DNA from: Epicoccum nigrum
Taxonomy: Eukaryota; Ascomycota; Dothideomycetes; Pleosporales; Didymellaceae
NCBI GenBank assembly: GCA_002116315.1
Contig: KZ107840.1
Coordinates: forward strand, 346,831-410,830
Length of the DNA stretch: 64,000 nt
Direction of reading: 5' to 3'
Part shown: in pieces, positions 21,649 through 33,764 of the stretch
Layout: each line of letters starts with the position of its first letter
Position numbering within the stretch: the first letter of the stretch is position 1
The notes under the pieces: model-generated
Databases searched by the model: none
Told to the model about the DNA's origin: nothing
Seen by the model: only the letters and a program-made list of their open reading frames with translations
Position numbers and translations under genes: made by a program

Positions 21649-22057
21649 ATGGACGACAAAGAAGAGACCAACGAGCCGCTCGACCTCGTGCGCCTATGCA
21701 TCGATGAGATTGTCATTGTCAAATTACGTGGCGATCGCGAATTGAAGGGCAGACTGCACGTATGTTATGTTTCCTCAGTGCGGTTCGGGCGCAAGGACGG
21801 CTGTTAACAAGCAGGAACAGGCATACGACTCGCATTGCAACCTCGTTCTTGGAGATGTTGAGGAGACCATATTCGTGGCTGAGGAGGAAGAGGATGATCA
21901 GGAACCACGCGTCCGGACGGTGAAGAAGCAGAGCGAGATGCTGTTTGTACGAGGTGGGTCCTTGATGCGTGTGAAGGCAGAAGGCACAGGGCGTAGCTAA
22001 CTCTGCGCAGGTGATTCAGTCGTCTTGATCGCACCCGCGGAAGGCGCATCCCAGTGA
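21649..22057 (+). CDS. LSM3: U6 snRNA-associated Sm-like protein LSm3
   Basis: Three exons, 21649-21759, 21821-21953 and 22011-22057, give 96 residues, the usual LSm3 length. The introns are 61 and 57 bases; the phases fit (0 and 1). Sm motif 1 is seen as ELKGRLHAYDSHCNLVLGDV and Sm motif 2 as MLFVRGDSVVLIAP, with the acidic insert between them (AEEEEDDQEP) that marks LSm3. It belongs to two heteroheptameric rings: LSm2-8 binds the U6 snRNA 3' end in the spliceosome, and LSm1-7 promotes mRNA decapping in the cytoplasm. It is divergent from the YBP-like gene. Confidence 0.97.
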
Positions 22058-23219
22058 GCTCGACCAGCTAGCCCTCTACGCAAGTGGAACATGTTGGCCC
22101 AGAGGGCAGGAGCTGGGCAACGACACACGGCACAGCAGGTCGCCGACATACTGAGATACCCGAGCTATTGTACGGCGAGGCAGAACGCCAATGGTCGACA
22201 CCTATTGGGCGAGGTCTGAAACGGGGGCTGGGACGCAGGGCTGGTTGGTGCGGCGACACGGCATGCGAAAGCTGCAGAAGGAGACAATGAGTCACTGAGC
22301 TCGCCTGCCAACGTACCTGCAGGGTTGTCGATAGCCGTTGACCTGGCGATGGTCTGCTACAGAGCCAGGCAGCATCAGCAGCAAGCCAAGGAGATCAATG
22401 CCAAACAATGAATCAAAACGACCCCATGAACTGATGTTCGCGCTATTCTGCGTGCCCGTGCAGCGTCTCTGAACTCAAGACCATTGTCAGCCTGTCAGTC
22501 TGTCAACTCCTGAACGAATCCTTGCCATTTGCATCACATGTCAATCTTGGAAGGTTTTCAAGGATATAAGCATTAATTAGCTTTGAACTCGACTGCACGC
22601 CCACCGAAGACAATGGCTCGATGCCAAAGTAGATGAAACGCCCCGGACGACTCGCACATAGCGCGATGTCTGTCTATACTCCATGGAGAATCAAAGCCTC
22701 CAAGACTGAACCAATGTAACAAGAAGCCAGAAAGCTTGCTAAGAAAACCTTCCCTCGCCATCGTGTAGGGGGTATTAAAAACTGCTGTGCTGCGCTGTGT
22801 TGATTTCATGACTTCGTGTCATCGTAATGTATCCGCCACGTTCGCAATGCTAAAATATACTCAGAAGGGAAGTGGTTGGTGGTGGTGCTGTGCTCGCTAC
22901 GCTAAACGGCGAGACCGCTCATGGGGAGCAGTCTGGCTATCAGACCGCAAAACCGTGAATTCCGATCGACGATCGAACCGCTGGCGGCAGTGGTGGCTAG
23001 GGCTGTTGACCCTGATCCAGAAAGCCGCTAAAACGCCGTGTGCTGCTGTCGGGAAACAATAAACAAGAATGAAAAAGATTCCGGTGATGGCCGTGTGGGT
23101 GAGTGTCGGGGCTGTCAATGTTCTGGTGACAGATCAAGTGCGCTGTCATGCGACACCTGTAAGCCCGTCAGAACGAACTTCGAGGTCAAGGAACCACTGG
23201 AGAGTCAAGTCAGGAGTAT
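22058..23219. other. Intergenic between the LSM3 and cyclin B 3' ends
   Basis: A convergent 1.16 kb gap. It should hold both 3' UTRs. Open frames are short and without motifs. Confidence 0.55.
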
Positions 23220-25201
23220 TCACTTTCGTCTCCATGTTTGACCAGCCAGACTGTCCCTCGAGGCATGAGGAAGTTGAAACCCCTTCGCAATCTCCGTCTC
23301 CACGAAGATGGATGCGCGCTTATAGCGCTTGTCCGTGTACTTTTCGTAAACGGCGGCATGGTGCTTCTGCGGGTTGTCGCAGCACTCCATGATGCAAGAG
23401 ACCAACTGTCGTAGCTGGCTCAAGGTATAGCCGGAGTAGTGAACATGGGCTTGGGACTGCATGAAGTTAGCATCATTCGCAAAAGGAAGGCATTCCTACA
23501 TACCCAGTCACCCTTCTTGAGCATGAAGCGGGCCAGGCAATGCGCGGCAGCAGCTAAGAAACTCGGAGCACAGCTGACGAAGCGCTCATCCATGACTGTG
23601 ATCTCGAGGAAGTATTTCGCCAGAGTTCGTGTCTCAGGGTCGTAGTCGTCGGCCTTGCTGATACGCCGCAAGAAGCTCATCGGCCCAGGCCAGCCAAGCT
23701 CGAATTGCAACATGCTCAGCATAAACCGCTCTGCTTTAAGGACTTCGTCGGCAGTGTAGGCGCCATCGACCATGTAAACGATCTCTTGGACAGAGGGGCA
23801 ATTGATCTCTTCGTACTTGGCGGCGACAAACAGAGCAGTAGCACCAACGAGCTGCAACTTGCCCAGAGAGACCACTTTTGCAGAAAGAAAACGGTCAACG
23901 TAGTTGACAGCAAGAAACAGTGTCTCAGGCAAGAGTGTGAAGCGATTGTGCACCTGAACGAGCCAGTCCATCAGCACAGAGCGCATAGACCATTGTATTT
24001 CGGCCTGATGATCCATGTAGTTGGCGTTGGGCTTCATCTTTTCCTCGAGCGAATGCATGTATTCGAAAATTTCATCGCCATATTCGGCGACCATTGAGGT
24101 GTCCCACTGCTCGTCCTCAACATCCTCTGGTGATCGATGCAGCTCCACGAATTGTTTGGCGGCCTCAAGCTCGCGCTGAGTCTTTGCAGTAACGCGTGGC
24201 GCGAGAACCAATGTAACCCCACCGGTAGTGTTATCCCCTCGCGAACGAAGAGATCTTGCAGTTGTGTATCCATCAGCGTCGTAGTATTCTTCCTCATCTT
24301 CTTCGTCCCAGTACTCTTCTTGGTTGAGTTTCGCAAGCTCCTCATTGCGTTCTTGCTCGATGACACGGGCCTGCTCTTCAAGAGCATCGAGATACTCGTA
24401 CTTTTCTTCTACTTCAGCCTTAACTGCTTCTGGTCTTCTCGATGCGGGGATCTCGACTTCGGTCTCGATTGGACGGACAGCATGTGGCTCCAGTGCACGG
24501 TCCTCGATGGGAAATGAGTTGGTCCGCGACGTCAATGCTTGCCGTGTCGGTGCGATACGCGAGATAACATCATTTTGGCGATCCGTCTTAGCCTCGTGGA
24601 AGACTGCGGAGGGCTTCTTGGTGATAGTTTTGTGAGGCTTGTTCGTGATGTCGATGGTGACGTGTTTGGAGACTGCAGCTTCGACTGCCCCGTGATTGAG
24701 AGACGCGTTCACCTTCGCAGGAATGTGCGATAACGGTCGTTGCGCAGGACGTAGCAACGGGCCTGGCTTCTCGAGCTCCTTGACTGCTACCGCGGCGGGG
24801 TCCTTCAGCACCATGGTATCCTTCGTCTTGCCGGCAAGGTGGAGGTCGTCCTTGGCGATGGTCTGCCTCGTAGTGTTGCTGACATCCGCGAAAGGGGCCC
24901 GCTTAGCGGCCGGCCTCAAGGCACCCGCTGGCATTGAGAGACTGTTCAGTGCAGACATCGACTTGCCCTGCTTAAGGACCTTACCGACCGGTAACTGGGG
25001 CAGCGCATTCTCATCGCGGGCGCGGAGGGCTCGCAGAGGACGCTGTGGCTGTGGGGAAGCTAGTTAGCGATTGTCGATGGCATAAGTGGGGGACAGATTT
25101 GATATTGGAGACAACCGAGTGTGGGCAAGTGAGAGGCTGGCCGCACAGTGCACCAACGCAAGGCAGACAAAATAGAGCGCCGCACTTACCTTTGCATCCA
25201 T
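23220..25201 (-). CDS. G2/M B-type cyclin (NimE/Cdc13-like)
   Basis: Three exons: 25201-25190 (encoding only MDAK), 25048-23504 and 23456-23220, giving 597 residues. The introns are 141 and 47 bases, both phase 0. The regulatory subunit of Cdk1, it drives entry into mitosis and must be degraded by the APC/C for exit. The N-terminal half is basic and disordered. A destruction-box-like RAPFADVSN lies at about residues 54-62, with Phe where Leu is usual. The cyclin N domain follows from about residue 345 (MRSVLMDWLVQVH, LVGATALFVAAKYEE), then the C domain, which runs across the last intron (KYFLEITVMDERF, then SGYTLSQLRQLV). An acidic run with EEYWDEEDEEEYYDADGY precedes the boxes. The first exon is tiny, so models starting at the internal ATG 24958 would lose 34 residues. 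Confidence 0.95.
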
Positions 25202-28106
25202 TTTGCTGTGTATCGTTCAATTGATGGCAATAGGCCCTTGGATCTGTGTCGGTCCCGGCAGCGATCGCGAACGAAGCGAGTGTTGGCGACGAGCTCGAGG
25301 AGGCGGTGAGAGTGTCGAGGCGCTACAACAGAACAGAGGGCGATATAACAAAATTCCCCATCTAACTTGGCGACAATGAGATACTCGGACAGCTGTCGTC
25401 GGGTGACAGGAGACGTTGTGGGTGACAGCAGCCAGCTGGGCTGGGTGCAAAGTATATATGGAGACGGGTTGAGCTTTGGTAAACAACAAACAGAGACTCG
25501 CGCGACGAATCAACAGGCTAGCTCGAGCCATTTGCGCTTCGCCAGATCGGGGTCCTAGCGCGCCTTCCCGAGCAACGGCGATGTCATGAACGCGTCCCCC
25601 ACCAGAACACCGAAAAGCCCTTCCTCAATGCGCTACCCCACACAGCACAGATCAGATCTTGCCAAGATGCGCAAACACCACGCAGCACGACTGCGGATAG
25701 TTGCTGACCTTGAATCTAATCTTCTGGGATTGTGGTCGTTGCAGATTGCATGTTATCCGCCGCTGTTGGGTGACGCGCCAAGAGCCTTGAAATCGACGCC
25801 GTTCACCCGCGTCGGCACGTGATACACCTCCTGTCCTTGGGTTCTGCGACAACCCTCGCAACTGCACGGATATGTTTCAGAAAGGCGTGGCCGCACTGGT
25901 GAAAGGCCGCAGACGTCGTTGCGATTGTTGCGCCGCCATCCCCGCCGGCCAGAAGTGGCCCACAATGCGCAGCGCACAGCCAACCATTCGGCGCACACAC
26001 AGCCTCTCCCAAACTGCTGCCTGCGGACCTCTGCCCCTTGCGCAGTTGCTTCCGACTGTTTTGCGAAAGGGTTCACTCTTTGTACGTACCTGAGAGTCCC
26101 TGCCGGTGCATTGCTGTCGCAGATCATTCTCGAGCTTTGTCTCCCCGCGGGCGCTGAGGGATGTGGGTCCAGAGCTTCACCGACACATCACCCACAATCC
26201 GTCGCTCTGACGGAACAGCGCCGAGTCCGCACGCCAGTAGACCGGCCTCTAGCAAGGTCCGCGACTTTCTATCCGCGTTCAAACGGCTTGCGCGAAGTGC
26301 GGGAAAGCTACAATTCATGATCGACCCCTCATCGCTCTCGGCCGGTTATCTATTCCACAAAGCTACAAGTCTGCCTGCGGCGCTACTCATGTATACTCGG
26401 GCTGCTCGCTCAGTCGCATTTGGTCGGGATTCTCAGTAGCACCATGGCTAACACAATACCGTTGAGGTTGCGTGCTGAACATGTCAGAGTATGCTGCTCG
26501 TGACAAGTGGGTCGCGGTCGCATCAATGGATATGAGTTTGCGATCGCTCACAGAATCATCCACAGCAGCAGACCGAATGCAGAACGTCGCAGCGGGGCGC
26601 ATGTGCTAAAACCTATCGCACATGTACGGAAAGCTCAGGCGATCTCGTCAACAGTTATCATTCAGAGGAGTGGACCCCACTGGCTGTGTTTTGCATTAAT
26701 CGCTGCACGGGGTTTTCTCCAATAGACGCCGAGAATCAACTGCCTTCGAAGCCCCCAGCGCTTCCTTAGAACCAGGGAACGAGGCTGTATGTCTTGCCTA
26801 ATAATATCTGGGCCTTAAAGCGACCGTAATGTCAAGCTCCTCGTGTGCTCTGGAGGACTGTAGCATGCGCAACAGGATGCTCGTGCTGTCTGCATCGGAG
26901 CTAGAGGATGAGCCAACACAGCGGCGTATCAGCTTGTAAGCCAAGTCTGTTGAGTCGTCAGGCACGGCGACAGCAATTCCAGAGTTCTCTGCGCACCTGC
27001 AAGTGTGTCAAGTTCCATGCGCACCTGGCTAGCCGCCTGTCTGAGGTCCAACGTGCTCCTGCGGTCCCGCGCTCAGATGTACTAGTGTCGTCTTGAGGCT
27101 GTACGTGACGATAGCCATATGCAACCCACGAAGTAGGGAACAAGCGTAGTGATGATTCCATGCTCCTATCTACCTATACAATGTGATATAATGCACTCAC
27201 TGGACATGGCGCGGGGGAGTGGAGGCGCCCAGGAAGCAATGCGCTCCGCAGCTGTAGGGAGATGGGATGAAAGCGCATGCGCAAAAAGAGTCCATCCGCA
27301 GTACATATGGCATTTGAAATGATTCTCGCTGCAAAGGCGACCAGCATTACATAGGTTTGACCGGCGTAGGAAGGCGCATTGCTGCCGGTCCAGCATTCCC
27401 AGGTCGCTGGCGTCGTGGTCAGTTGGGAGGTCAATTAGCGAATGACCAACCCTCGCACTCCTCTTCCTCTCCACTCCACCTCTCAGAGCCAACGCAACGC
27501 AACCAGATTCCAGTAAGTCCGCAGCACCCGCATTCGCAATTCAGAGTACTCGAGGCCCCCTTCCAGCGCTCTCAAAGCCCCAATCCTGCTGGGCGCACTC
27601 GGCCGCTAACCGGTGCCTCAGCCAGCGGCGACACACATCGCAAACCCTCAGGAGAGCCTGTTAGCCTCACACACCCCACAGTCGGTATGTATATCCCTCG
27701 CTATGCTCGCGCGGCCGCTCTGGCGCATGCGCCTGTGTCTGATGGCGGCTGCTGGGCCGTTATACCCTGCCGTCGCCGGCTTCCCTCAGGGCGGCCCACC
27801 CGGCAGCGGTGACGACGTCCCCAACCATCGAAGCCATCAAGGCCCCTCGAAGCCATCAGGTGGAGCGCCGAGCTCTATAGAAGCCATCACGGAGCTCGTT
27901 TGCTAACATGGTCCTCCCCAGATCCGGTATCCGCTACCCCCCTCCCCCGATCGCTCTTCGCTCCGAGACCCTTGCAACACCGGCAGGATCGGTCGACCGC
28001 CCACGCCCATACACACACAGCCTGGCTCCAGTGAGTGGCCATAGAAACGGGCTCCGAAATCCGAAGCTGTGGCATGCACGCTGCACACCTCCTTGCGCAA
28101 CCTCGC
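25202..28106. other. 2.9 kb divergent upstream region of cyclin B and the Zn2Cys6 regulator
   Basis: No convincing complete gene is visible. Several leader features of the Zn2Cys6 gene may lie near its right end: GTAAGT at 27513, GTATGT at 27684 and GTGAGT at 28031 are good splice donors, TGCTAAC at 27901-27907 followed by CCCCAG at 27921 is a good acceptor, and GAAGCCATCA occurs three times at 27830, 27849 and 27880. A frame from ATG 27908 to the GTGAGT may be an upstream ORF or an alternative N-terminus. Confidence 0.5.
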
Positions 28107-30148
28107 ATGTCGAGCGCAAGATCCGTCACGGAGAGCATTGAGGGCCGTGCTGCGGGCCACCACCACAACTCGAGGCATTCGGTCTCAGACTACGATATGC
28201 TTGCTCAGGAACGTGACCCGGGCATGATGGACGTCTATCCCAGCACCGAGACGGCCCCGGCGCACGGCTCGCTGTCGCCGTCCAAGCAGGTGCCGTCCAA
28301 GCAGGTCAGCTTTGAGCTCCTGCTCCCTCAGTCCCCCCAGCACCGGGCCCGACTGCCCATGAGGGTGAACATCTTCCCTCACGACTCGACCGATTCCATA
28401 ATCACAACCGTCAAGAACTTCTACGGCCTGTACGAGCGCAGGGGTGTCATTTTCGAGGACAGCCGTGGGAACATACTCATTGCAAGGTACGAGAACTTCG
28501 ACCACGGTATGGTCGTCTACGTTCGAGTCTCGGCAGAAGATCCTGATGCAGAGGACTACTCTCCTGCTCCTCGTCAGCTGACCGTGTCGCCTCGACGCCC
28601 TCGCCACCTCATGGACGACGGCTTCCAGATGCTGCCGCCGACAGCTAACCAGCAGCTCGGCTCAAGGGCAGGCTCACGCTCCGGGCGTCAGAGTCAGTCC
28701 CCACACCCTCGTGGCAGGAGGAGTGCTTCGGCTGCCACCCACTCCCGCCGCAACCGTCCTTCTGTTAAGAGTCGTGGAAACAGCTCCCATGGTAGCTTCG
28801 CTGAACAGCATGGAGAATACAGCGACAGCGACGGCGAGGGTTCGGTTGGAAGCTCGCGCCGCTCTCGCAAAGAGCCGTTGGCCAGCGCCGATATCAGTGT
28901 CGACAACATTGTAGAGGGTGGTCGTCGCAAGCGAGCGAAGTTTGACAGCTCCGTAAGTGCTTCATGTCTCGCTTTCCTATGCATGTTTTCTAACACCAGC
29001 TCCTCATCCAGGAGCTCCCTCTCTTCGTTCCTCCCCAGGTCCCGATGACCAACTCCATCTCGTCCGTTTCTCCCCAGCGCCGTGTCAGTGGCAACATGGC
29101 TGGCTCGCCATACTCTACAAATCAGCAGACGTTCTCATACTCTCACCCGCTTCCTTCACCGCAGAGCTATGGACAGGGCGATAGCTCATACATGTCGAAC
29201 GGCCTCGTCACCCCATACTCCATGTCCAGCGGCACCGCAGGATACAAGCCGCGCCAGTACACACACCGCTACTCCAACAGTGGTGGAGTCTTGCCAACCC
29301 CCGAACACACCTTGAGCGTCATCTCGGACGAAGACGTTGCACGTCAACTGATGCGCCTTGGAGATGCCTCCAACTTCTCCACACACGGTCGCACATCTAC
29401 ATCCACGCTCGACGATACTTTCAGTGGCCAAGCAGATGCTGCTTCGTCGAGTGATGAGAGCGATGATGGCAGCCAGAATGGCAGCGAGCTTCCACCTCTG
29501 CCCTACACGATCGAGCGTGCGAACAATGCTGTGCGCACTTACGAGAACGCGTTCAGCAGTGGCGACGAGTACGATGACAACAATGATTCCTTCCGGGGTG
29601 AAAGTGACGACGTCTTGCTTGATCAGCACGGTGAAGTGCGGGTCCAATTTGGGGCAAAGGCTCGCTCTTCGATTTCCGGCAAATCTGGCAAGCCTGCAAA
29701 GCAACGCACGCTGTCCTCCAAGTCCAAGACAAAGGCCAACGGCACAAGCAAACCGCCCATGTCGCCGACTTCCTTGCCCTCTCAATCGCGCAAGGCTTCT
29801 ACCGCCTCGCTCAACTTCCAGCACCAGTTCGGTGCTGATGACGAGGACCTTTCTTCCAAACCACGCTGCCAACGATGCCGCAAAAGCAAGAAGGGTTGTG
29901 ATCGTCAAAGGCCTTGTCAACGCTGCAAGGATGCTGGCATTGGTATCGAGGGTTGTGTTAGTGAGGATGAAGGTAACGGTCGCAAAGGCCGTTATGGACG
30001 TCATATGGGAGTGTCGGTCAAAACAACTCCAGCTATCACTTCAATGGGCCCGCCGCCCATGCACGAGCATCACAGCATGCCCGTTGACGCTTCACATTTC
30101 GCTCTGACAGCGAGCGCTCTCGACAAGAGCAAGAAGCGCAAAAGATGA
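28107..30148 (+). CDS. Zn2Cys6 transcriptional regulator with C-terminal zinc cluster
   Basis: Exons 28107-28952 and 29012-30148, joined at phase 0 across a 59-base intron (GTAAGT...CTAACAC...CCAG), give 660 residues. Near residues 70-145 is a conserved-looking folded segment (LPMRVNIFPHDSTDSI, NILIARYENFDHGMVVYVRV). Long Ser-rich acidic stretches follow. The binuclear zinc cluster lies close to the end, about residue 560: CQRCRKSKKGC, then CQRCKDAGIGIEGC, with all six cysteines in CX2CX6CX5CX2CX8C spacing. The tail ends in KSKKRKR, a likely nuclear signal. The cluster near the C-terminus, not the N-terminus, is unusual for this class. I do not know its targets. The N-terminus is uncertain: ATG 28107 is chosen because its frame is closed upstream, but an exon from 27908 could be spliced in through the donor at 28031. 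Confidence 0.85.
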
Positions 30149-31274
30149 CAGGGCAGCAGCTTCTTGTCTTTGCCTGCATCATCATTTGACAAGCCCAGCG
30201 CTCCATTGCTTTACGCTTTCACAACGATGCGCCTTCGATGTGTCGAAATGTGTAAAAGCTAGCAAGCAGTGTTGTTCTGTACGCCCATGGTATGACAATT
30301 GTCTTGATAGCTTGTTCAGCGCCAGCAAAGCTTTGTTTTATGTGTCGCCCAAAAGCATTCTTACAAAACCCTATCTCCAAATATGTCAAGCAGGGAGGCG
30401 ACAAATATGCCAAGCAGGGAGGCGGTCTTTCCAACGCGACTCTACATTGGTGCCATGGAGAGTAAGGAATTGAGTAGGGTACAGATGGTTGGTGTCGGGA
30501 CTGGGTTGGACAGTCTGTCTGGACTGAAAAGTGCATCTGTGGCCCATTTCATTTGTCTCCCACCTACCGACTCGGAGTTTGCACCGTTGCGATACTTACA
30601 GTAGTCCGAGATACAATATCGAATGGCAACTTAACATTGCATGACGTCGAGAGCAAGGTGCACGTGCAACCGGTGAACCACATTGGCCAGTGGTTGATGG
30701 TCTGTTTGGGCTTAGTGAGGTACCACGCGAGGAAATGCCTCACGCTGTGTGCGATGCAAGCATTGCGCATTGTTTGCTACTTGCTGCGTAGAACGCCCTC
30801 TGGAGGACGTCGAGACGACTTGAACTCGAACTTGAAGCTGTCCGCGCAGGGCTGATGCGGTGCCTGACATGTTACCAGTAGAAGAGATGGTGGTGAATGA
30901 TGAATCTATTTCTGTCTCGGCTCGGTCTTGGGGTCAGGGTTGCGGCAGGAACGGCTTGGGGCTTGAGGCAGAGTGGGGCAAGCGCAGCCACACGGTCGGA
31001 GCCTTACAGGCTGCCTGGAAGCGACGAGTAAAGTGGTCCTGATCTTGTCTGTACACAGCGGCGCAGTCATCGTCAGCCCTGCCTTGGACTACTAAACATT
31101 GTGTGCGCGCTATATGTACAGGCATGGGTCGGTGACGGCCTCTGCACTCGCCGTCAGTAGTCAGTGTTCCTCGTAGTCTCAGTCTCAGTCGCAGTCTCTC
31201 TTTCCCACCCCGCAGCCACACCCCCCATCCGAGTCCTCCTAGCGTGGATCGCCCTCCAGCCTCAGCTCAGCGCA
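30149..31274. other. Intergenic, with a 24-base tandem repeat
   Basis: This holds the 3' UTR of the Zn2Cys6 gene and the upstream region of the transglutaminase-like gene. Apart from the repeat at 30379-30426, only chance frames are seen. Confidence 0.5.
30379..30426. repeat. 24-base tandem repeat, two copies
   Basis: The two units (30379-30402 and 30403-30426) share AAATATGYCAAGCAGGGAGG and differ at only three positions. The repeat lies in the non-coding region downstream of the Zn2Cys6 gene. Confidence 0.9.
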
Positions 31275-33428
31275 ATGGCCGAAGTCGAGCCCCAGAGCAT
31301 CAAGTCGCGCATTGCCGCCCTGAACCTCGAAAAGGTCCACGCACCCAACCCAGGCGCCCGCCCGTCGTACAGCTACGATGCAGTCGCCCCTGCGAAGAAG
31401 AAGCCCCCTCCGCCGCCGCCGCCAGCGAACAGGCCGCTTCAGCTGCGTGCCCAGACAGCAAACAACCCTCCGCTTCTCGACAGTGGCACTGCTTCGACGC
31501 ACCGCACAGGCAATCAGCCCGATGTAGAGAGGCCTCCTGCGCGCATCTCGCCAGCCCTCCCTCCACGCCCGCCGCATCGAGCCACCAGCCAGCAGTCGCC
31601 AGCCTTGCCTCCGCGCAAGTCGTCGGAACGCAGCGTGACCCGGCGCGAATCTTCCGAGTCGATATCGACCATCGCCTCTGGCATCTCCACTCTGTCACTA
31701 GGCTCAACCAAGACAAACGGCAGCAATGGTAGCACATTGTATCAGGTGCGCGCACCGGCGTACGACCCGTCCAAACTGCCGCCTCTGCCTCCGAAGAAGC
31801 AGGAGGAGCAGAAGAGCGCCACGCGAGCGGCTATGACCTCGAAGCGGCATGTTGTGCCCACTCGGGAGCTGCCGCCTCAGATCAAACCATCGCCTCCCTG
31901 TGAGTGCCCTGGAAGTCTCTTAGACATACGGCTGTATGGTCATGGCTATGGTGACCAAAGCAACATGTCGGCCTCCAAGCTCGACTACGATTACTGACAT
32001 TCTCCAGCGCTGCCTTCGAGACCATCGCTACCGCCCAGGCAGCCCATGAATGCGTCAGAACGCTCCTCTGAGAGATCGGTGCCACCGCTGCCCAGTCGGA
32101 CTGCAACGACGACCCAACCGACAAGACCCATTGTTCCGCCTCCACAACGATCTGCACTCTCAATGGGATTCAACAATAAGGCAACTGTCGAACCGCCTTC
32201 GGTACCTTCTAGCCAACCCGCACCGCGCCCAGATGCCGCAGCGCCGCCGCCTGTACCGAGGTCTTCGAGACCCAACCTGGATGCAATCATGGCATCTAAA
32301 CCGAAGCCTGGTGCCACCGCTCAGTGTCTCCTCTGCCGTGATTTCTCTGGGCCAGACAGTCATGCTGCAAAGTTCCCCCGTCAGCAGCTGCCATCGTCAG
32401 ACGTTGGCTACCTTGCTTCTTTGCTTTGTGACCCATTCCCATCGGCCACGGATAAGGCGAGGGCTATCTTTACATGGCTCCATCACAACATCGATTACGA
32501 CACCAAGAATTTCTTCGCGGGGACGGTGCGAGCATCGACGCCTGAAACGACGATAACCAGTGGCATGGTATGTATAGTCTCCCGGTCGTGATGGTTACCC
32601 ACTGACAATATGTAGGCAGTATGTGAGGGCTATGCTGGGCTCTTCGCGGCCCTCGCTCTCAAGGCTGGCCTCGAATGTATCGTGTGCTCTGGTGCCAGCA
32701 AAGGTTTCGGACACATGCCAATCGGACCCAACGATCCAGTGCCTCCCTTCAAGTCCACCCACGCTTGGAATGCCTGTCGAGTTGACAATGGGCAGTGGAA
32801 ACTGATTGATCCCTGCTGGGGCGCGGGTCATCTTGGCTGTCAGCTGAAGAACGAGGGTTACATTCGTCACTTCAATCCTCTGGAGTTTGGCTCGTCAAAC
32901 ATCGATCTCGGCATGAGACACTACCCTGGAGATAGCTCACAGCAGTTCCGTGAAGACGGACGTATCCTTTCGTACGAAGACTTTATGAGAGACGATGCAG
33001 GGGGTAGAGTGATGGTGTACAAAGACGCACAGCAGGAAGGACTGGGCAGCCGAACCTTCCAGCCTGCACAGCTCAACATCAAAGTGTACGACCCAGCCGG
33101 TCCAACAGTCGTGCGTTTCCAGTTTGCTGCTGTCTGTGAGCATTGGGACAATGCGCGACACGGCAAGGGAACGCCATTGGTCATGCTGCTATCGATTGGT
33201 GGTTTCGATGGCCGTAACTCTGAATATCGTCCCTTCAACACCAATGGCCAGGTGTGGTGGCTCGACGTCCCTCGCGCCGAACTGGGCTGCGCCGGTCAAA
33301 AAGTCAGCGTTATGGGAGTGTCGACGTTCTGTGATAAGGACGCTAGGGGCTTGACGTACGAACAGTGGAATAACAAGACCAGTTACAGTTGCAGCTTTGT
33401 TGGCATCTGTATGTGGCAGTTGGTCTAG
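31275..33428 (+). CDS. Transglutaminase-like domain protein with proline-rich N-terminus (Cyk3/kyphoscoliosis-peptidase type)
   Basis: Three exons, 31275-31899, 32008-32567 and 32616-33428, give 665 residues; the introns are 108 and 48 bases and the phases agree. The first half is disordered and rich in Pro, with PPPPPPP, ALPPRPP, ALPPRK and LPPLPPKK motifs suited to binding SH3 domains. The second half is a transglutaminase-like fold with the triad visible: C398 in AVCEGYAGLF, H444 in THAWNAC and D460 in LIDPCWG. In fungi such domains occur in septum and cytokinesis proteins such as Cyk3, whose own domain is often catalytically dead; here the triad is complete, so cross-linking or protease-like activity is possible. 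No SH3 domain is visible, so the Cyk3 label refers to the domain type only. Cytoplasmic location at septa is inference. Confidence 0.82.
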
Positions 33429-33764
33429 TGAAGAGGATGATGAAGAAGATAAGGGCCTTCGGGCTGGACTTGATTTAATGCCACGGATACCCTGCACTTC
33501 GAATGTACATAATCATAATAGTCACACTTTTTGAGCTTGAGCTTTACGGTCGATACATCCAAACCCAAATTCACATCTACACTTCACTCACGCATATGCT
33601 TCACTCTGTAACGAAGTATAGTAACGCTATGACCACCTGGTCGAACAGCTTCCTCCTTCACTCCTTCACTCCTTCGCTTCAACCCCTCAGCGATATAAGA
33701 TTTGTCACACACTGGACGCAAACACCCACAAACACCTTCCACATCCCAACCACTAACCACCAAC
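33429..33764. other. Short intergenic region
   Basis: Between the transglutaminase-like stop and the RING gene start. It contains CT-rich leader sequence before ATG 33765 and no coding signal. Confidence 0.5.

Noticed and set aside
29186..30004. 272-codon frame antisense to the Zn2Cys6 gene
   Set aside because: Shadow of a secure coding exon.
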